Shown piece after piece: positions 63,539 to 64,000 of a stretch of DNA of 64,000 nucleotides. The stretch spans positions 62,001 to 126,000 of the forward strand of contig JADJYX010000040.1 in assembly GCA_016719535.1 (NCBI GenBank), given 5' to 3'. Below the pieces are notes generated by a model. That model ran no database searches, was not told where the DNA came from, and saw only the letters and a program-made list of their open reading frames with translations. Made by a program: the position numbers and the translations under genes. Within the stretch, counting starts at the first letter, position 1. The number at the start of each line of letters is the position of its first letter. This stretch comes from Rubrivivax sp. Lineage in GTDB: Bacteria > Pseudomonadota > Gammaproteobacteria > Burkholderiales > Burkholderiaceae_C.

Positions 63539-64000
63539 TGGCGAGGCCCCGCATCGCGGTGCTGCTGGGCGATGCCGGCGGCGTCGGCCCCGAGATGGCC
63601 GTCAAGCTGCTGGCGCGCGCGGCCAACCGCCACGCCGCCGAGTTGCTGCTGATCGGCGACGAGGCCATCCTCGCCGATGGCGAGCGCGTGGCCGGCGTGG
63701 CGCTGGACCCGCTGCGCTGCGCTCGCCTGACGCCTTGCGCTTCGAGCCCGGGCGTGTGTCGATGCTGGCGCTGGACGGCCTGCAGGGCGCACCGATCGTG
63801 CGCGGGCAGAGCACCGAGGCCGCCGGCCGCGCCGCCATGCGGGCGCTGGACACCACGGCCGGCGCCAGCGCCGCGGCCTGGTCGGCGCCATCGTCTTCGC
63901 GCCGCTGAACAAGCACGCGCTGCGCCTGGGCGGGCTGCAGCAGGAGGACGAGCTGCGTCACCTGCAGCAGCGCTTCGATGTGCCCGGCTTCGTCTGCGAA
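63538..64000 (+). pseudogene. PdxA-family dehydrogenase, partial and frameshifted
   Basis: The gene starts within the stop of the Bug gene (TGATG) and runs off the window. The N-terminus RPRIAVLLGDAGGVGPEMAV fits the 4-hydroxythreonine-4-phosphate dehydrogenase family, though PdxA usually has GDPAGIGPE. Two frame changes are seen, near 63720 (before LRFEPGRVSMLALDGLQGA) and near 63880 (before LVGAIVFAPLNKHALRLGG). PdxA2-type proteins often accompany Bug receptors and act in hydroxy-acid catabolism rather than vitamin B6 synthesis. The breaks may be sequence errors near the contig end. Confidence 0.75.

Overview
The window is about 70% G+C, densely packed chromosomal DNA of a betaproteobacterium. 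It is most likely a member of the Burkholderiales close to the Rubrivivax/Leptothrix/Ideonella group. The grounds are an S-adenosylhomocysteine (SAH) riboswitch in front of ahcY, the order metK <-> two lpxL-type acyltransferases - dapF - DUF484 - xerC, a DUF2917/LysR pair, many LysR regulators, a Bug/TctC protein and an aerobic benzoyl-CoA (box) pathway. The genus cannot be fixed from the sequence alone. No tRNA, rRNA, CRISPR array, prophage or insertion sequence was recognised.

Layout. 0-9 kb: a truncated epimerase, a lytic transglycosylase, a LysR/DUF2917 pair, and a one-carbon block (5-formyl-THF cyclo-ligase converging on a riboswitch-controlled ahcY-metF operon), then a Uma2 protein and PPK2. 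9-23 kb: HAD phosphatase, MFS, a Cys-rich protein, an MBL hydrolase, metK with a structured leader, the lpxL-lpxL-dapF-DUF484-xerC run, GNAT, RlmI, an Lrp regulator and glmS. 23-34 kb is more accessory. It holds a small membrane protein beside a LysR gene, a hemerythrin with a Cys-rich tail, a cyclic-nucleotide-domain/CPBP protease fusion, a zincin-LysM protein, a fossil sigma-54 activator, TruC and an RDD/ClpP-like membrane protein. 34.9-37.9 kb is an overlapping operon (class III CoA-transferase, thiol dioxygenase, enoyl-CoA hydratase, wrecked glutamine amidotransferase) that may act on 3-mercaptopropionate-type thiols. 37.9-38.5 kb is a very large inverted repeat. 38.5-45 kb is the box cluster (boxC-boxB-boxA divergent from benzoate-CoA ligase). 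45-56 kb carries a hydrolase, gamma-glutamyltransferase, Rnk, a DapA-like lyase, a Tat-exported MBL protein and an acyl-CoA ligase/transporter/acyl-CoA dehydrogenase/SDR set. 56-64 kb has a chemoreceptor, a MmgE/PrpD protein with LysR, a decayed Mrr-TumE-TumA patch, and a LysR/Bug/PdxA-like set cut by the window end.

The genes connect in three ways. AhcY, MetF, MetK and 5-FCL form the activated-methyl/folate cycle, with SAH sensed by the leader RNA. BclA activates benzoate, BoxAB epoxidise benzoyl-CoA and BoxC opens the ring. The two inner-membrane acyltransferases, the transglycosylase, DapF and GlmS supply envelope synthesis.

Quality warning. At least nine genes are frameshifted or internally deleted, several at G-runs, and positions 45029-45094 are an almost pure poly-G tract. 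Much of the breakage, especially in bclA, the acyl-CoA ligase, acyl-CoA dehydrogenase, SDR, LysR and pdxA-like genes, may be sequencing or assembly error rather than true pseudogenisation.
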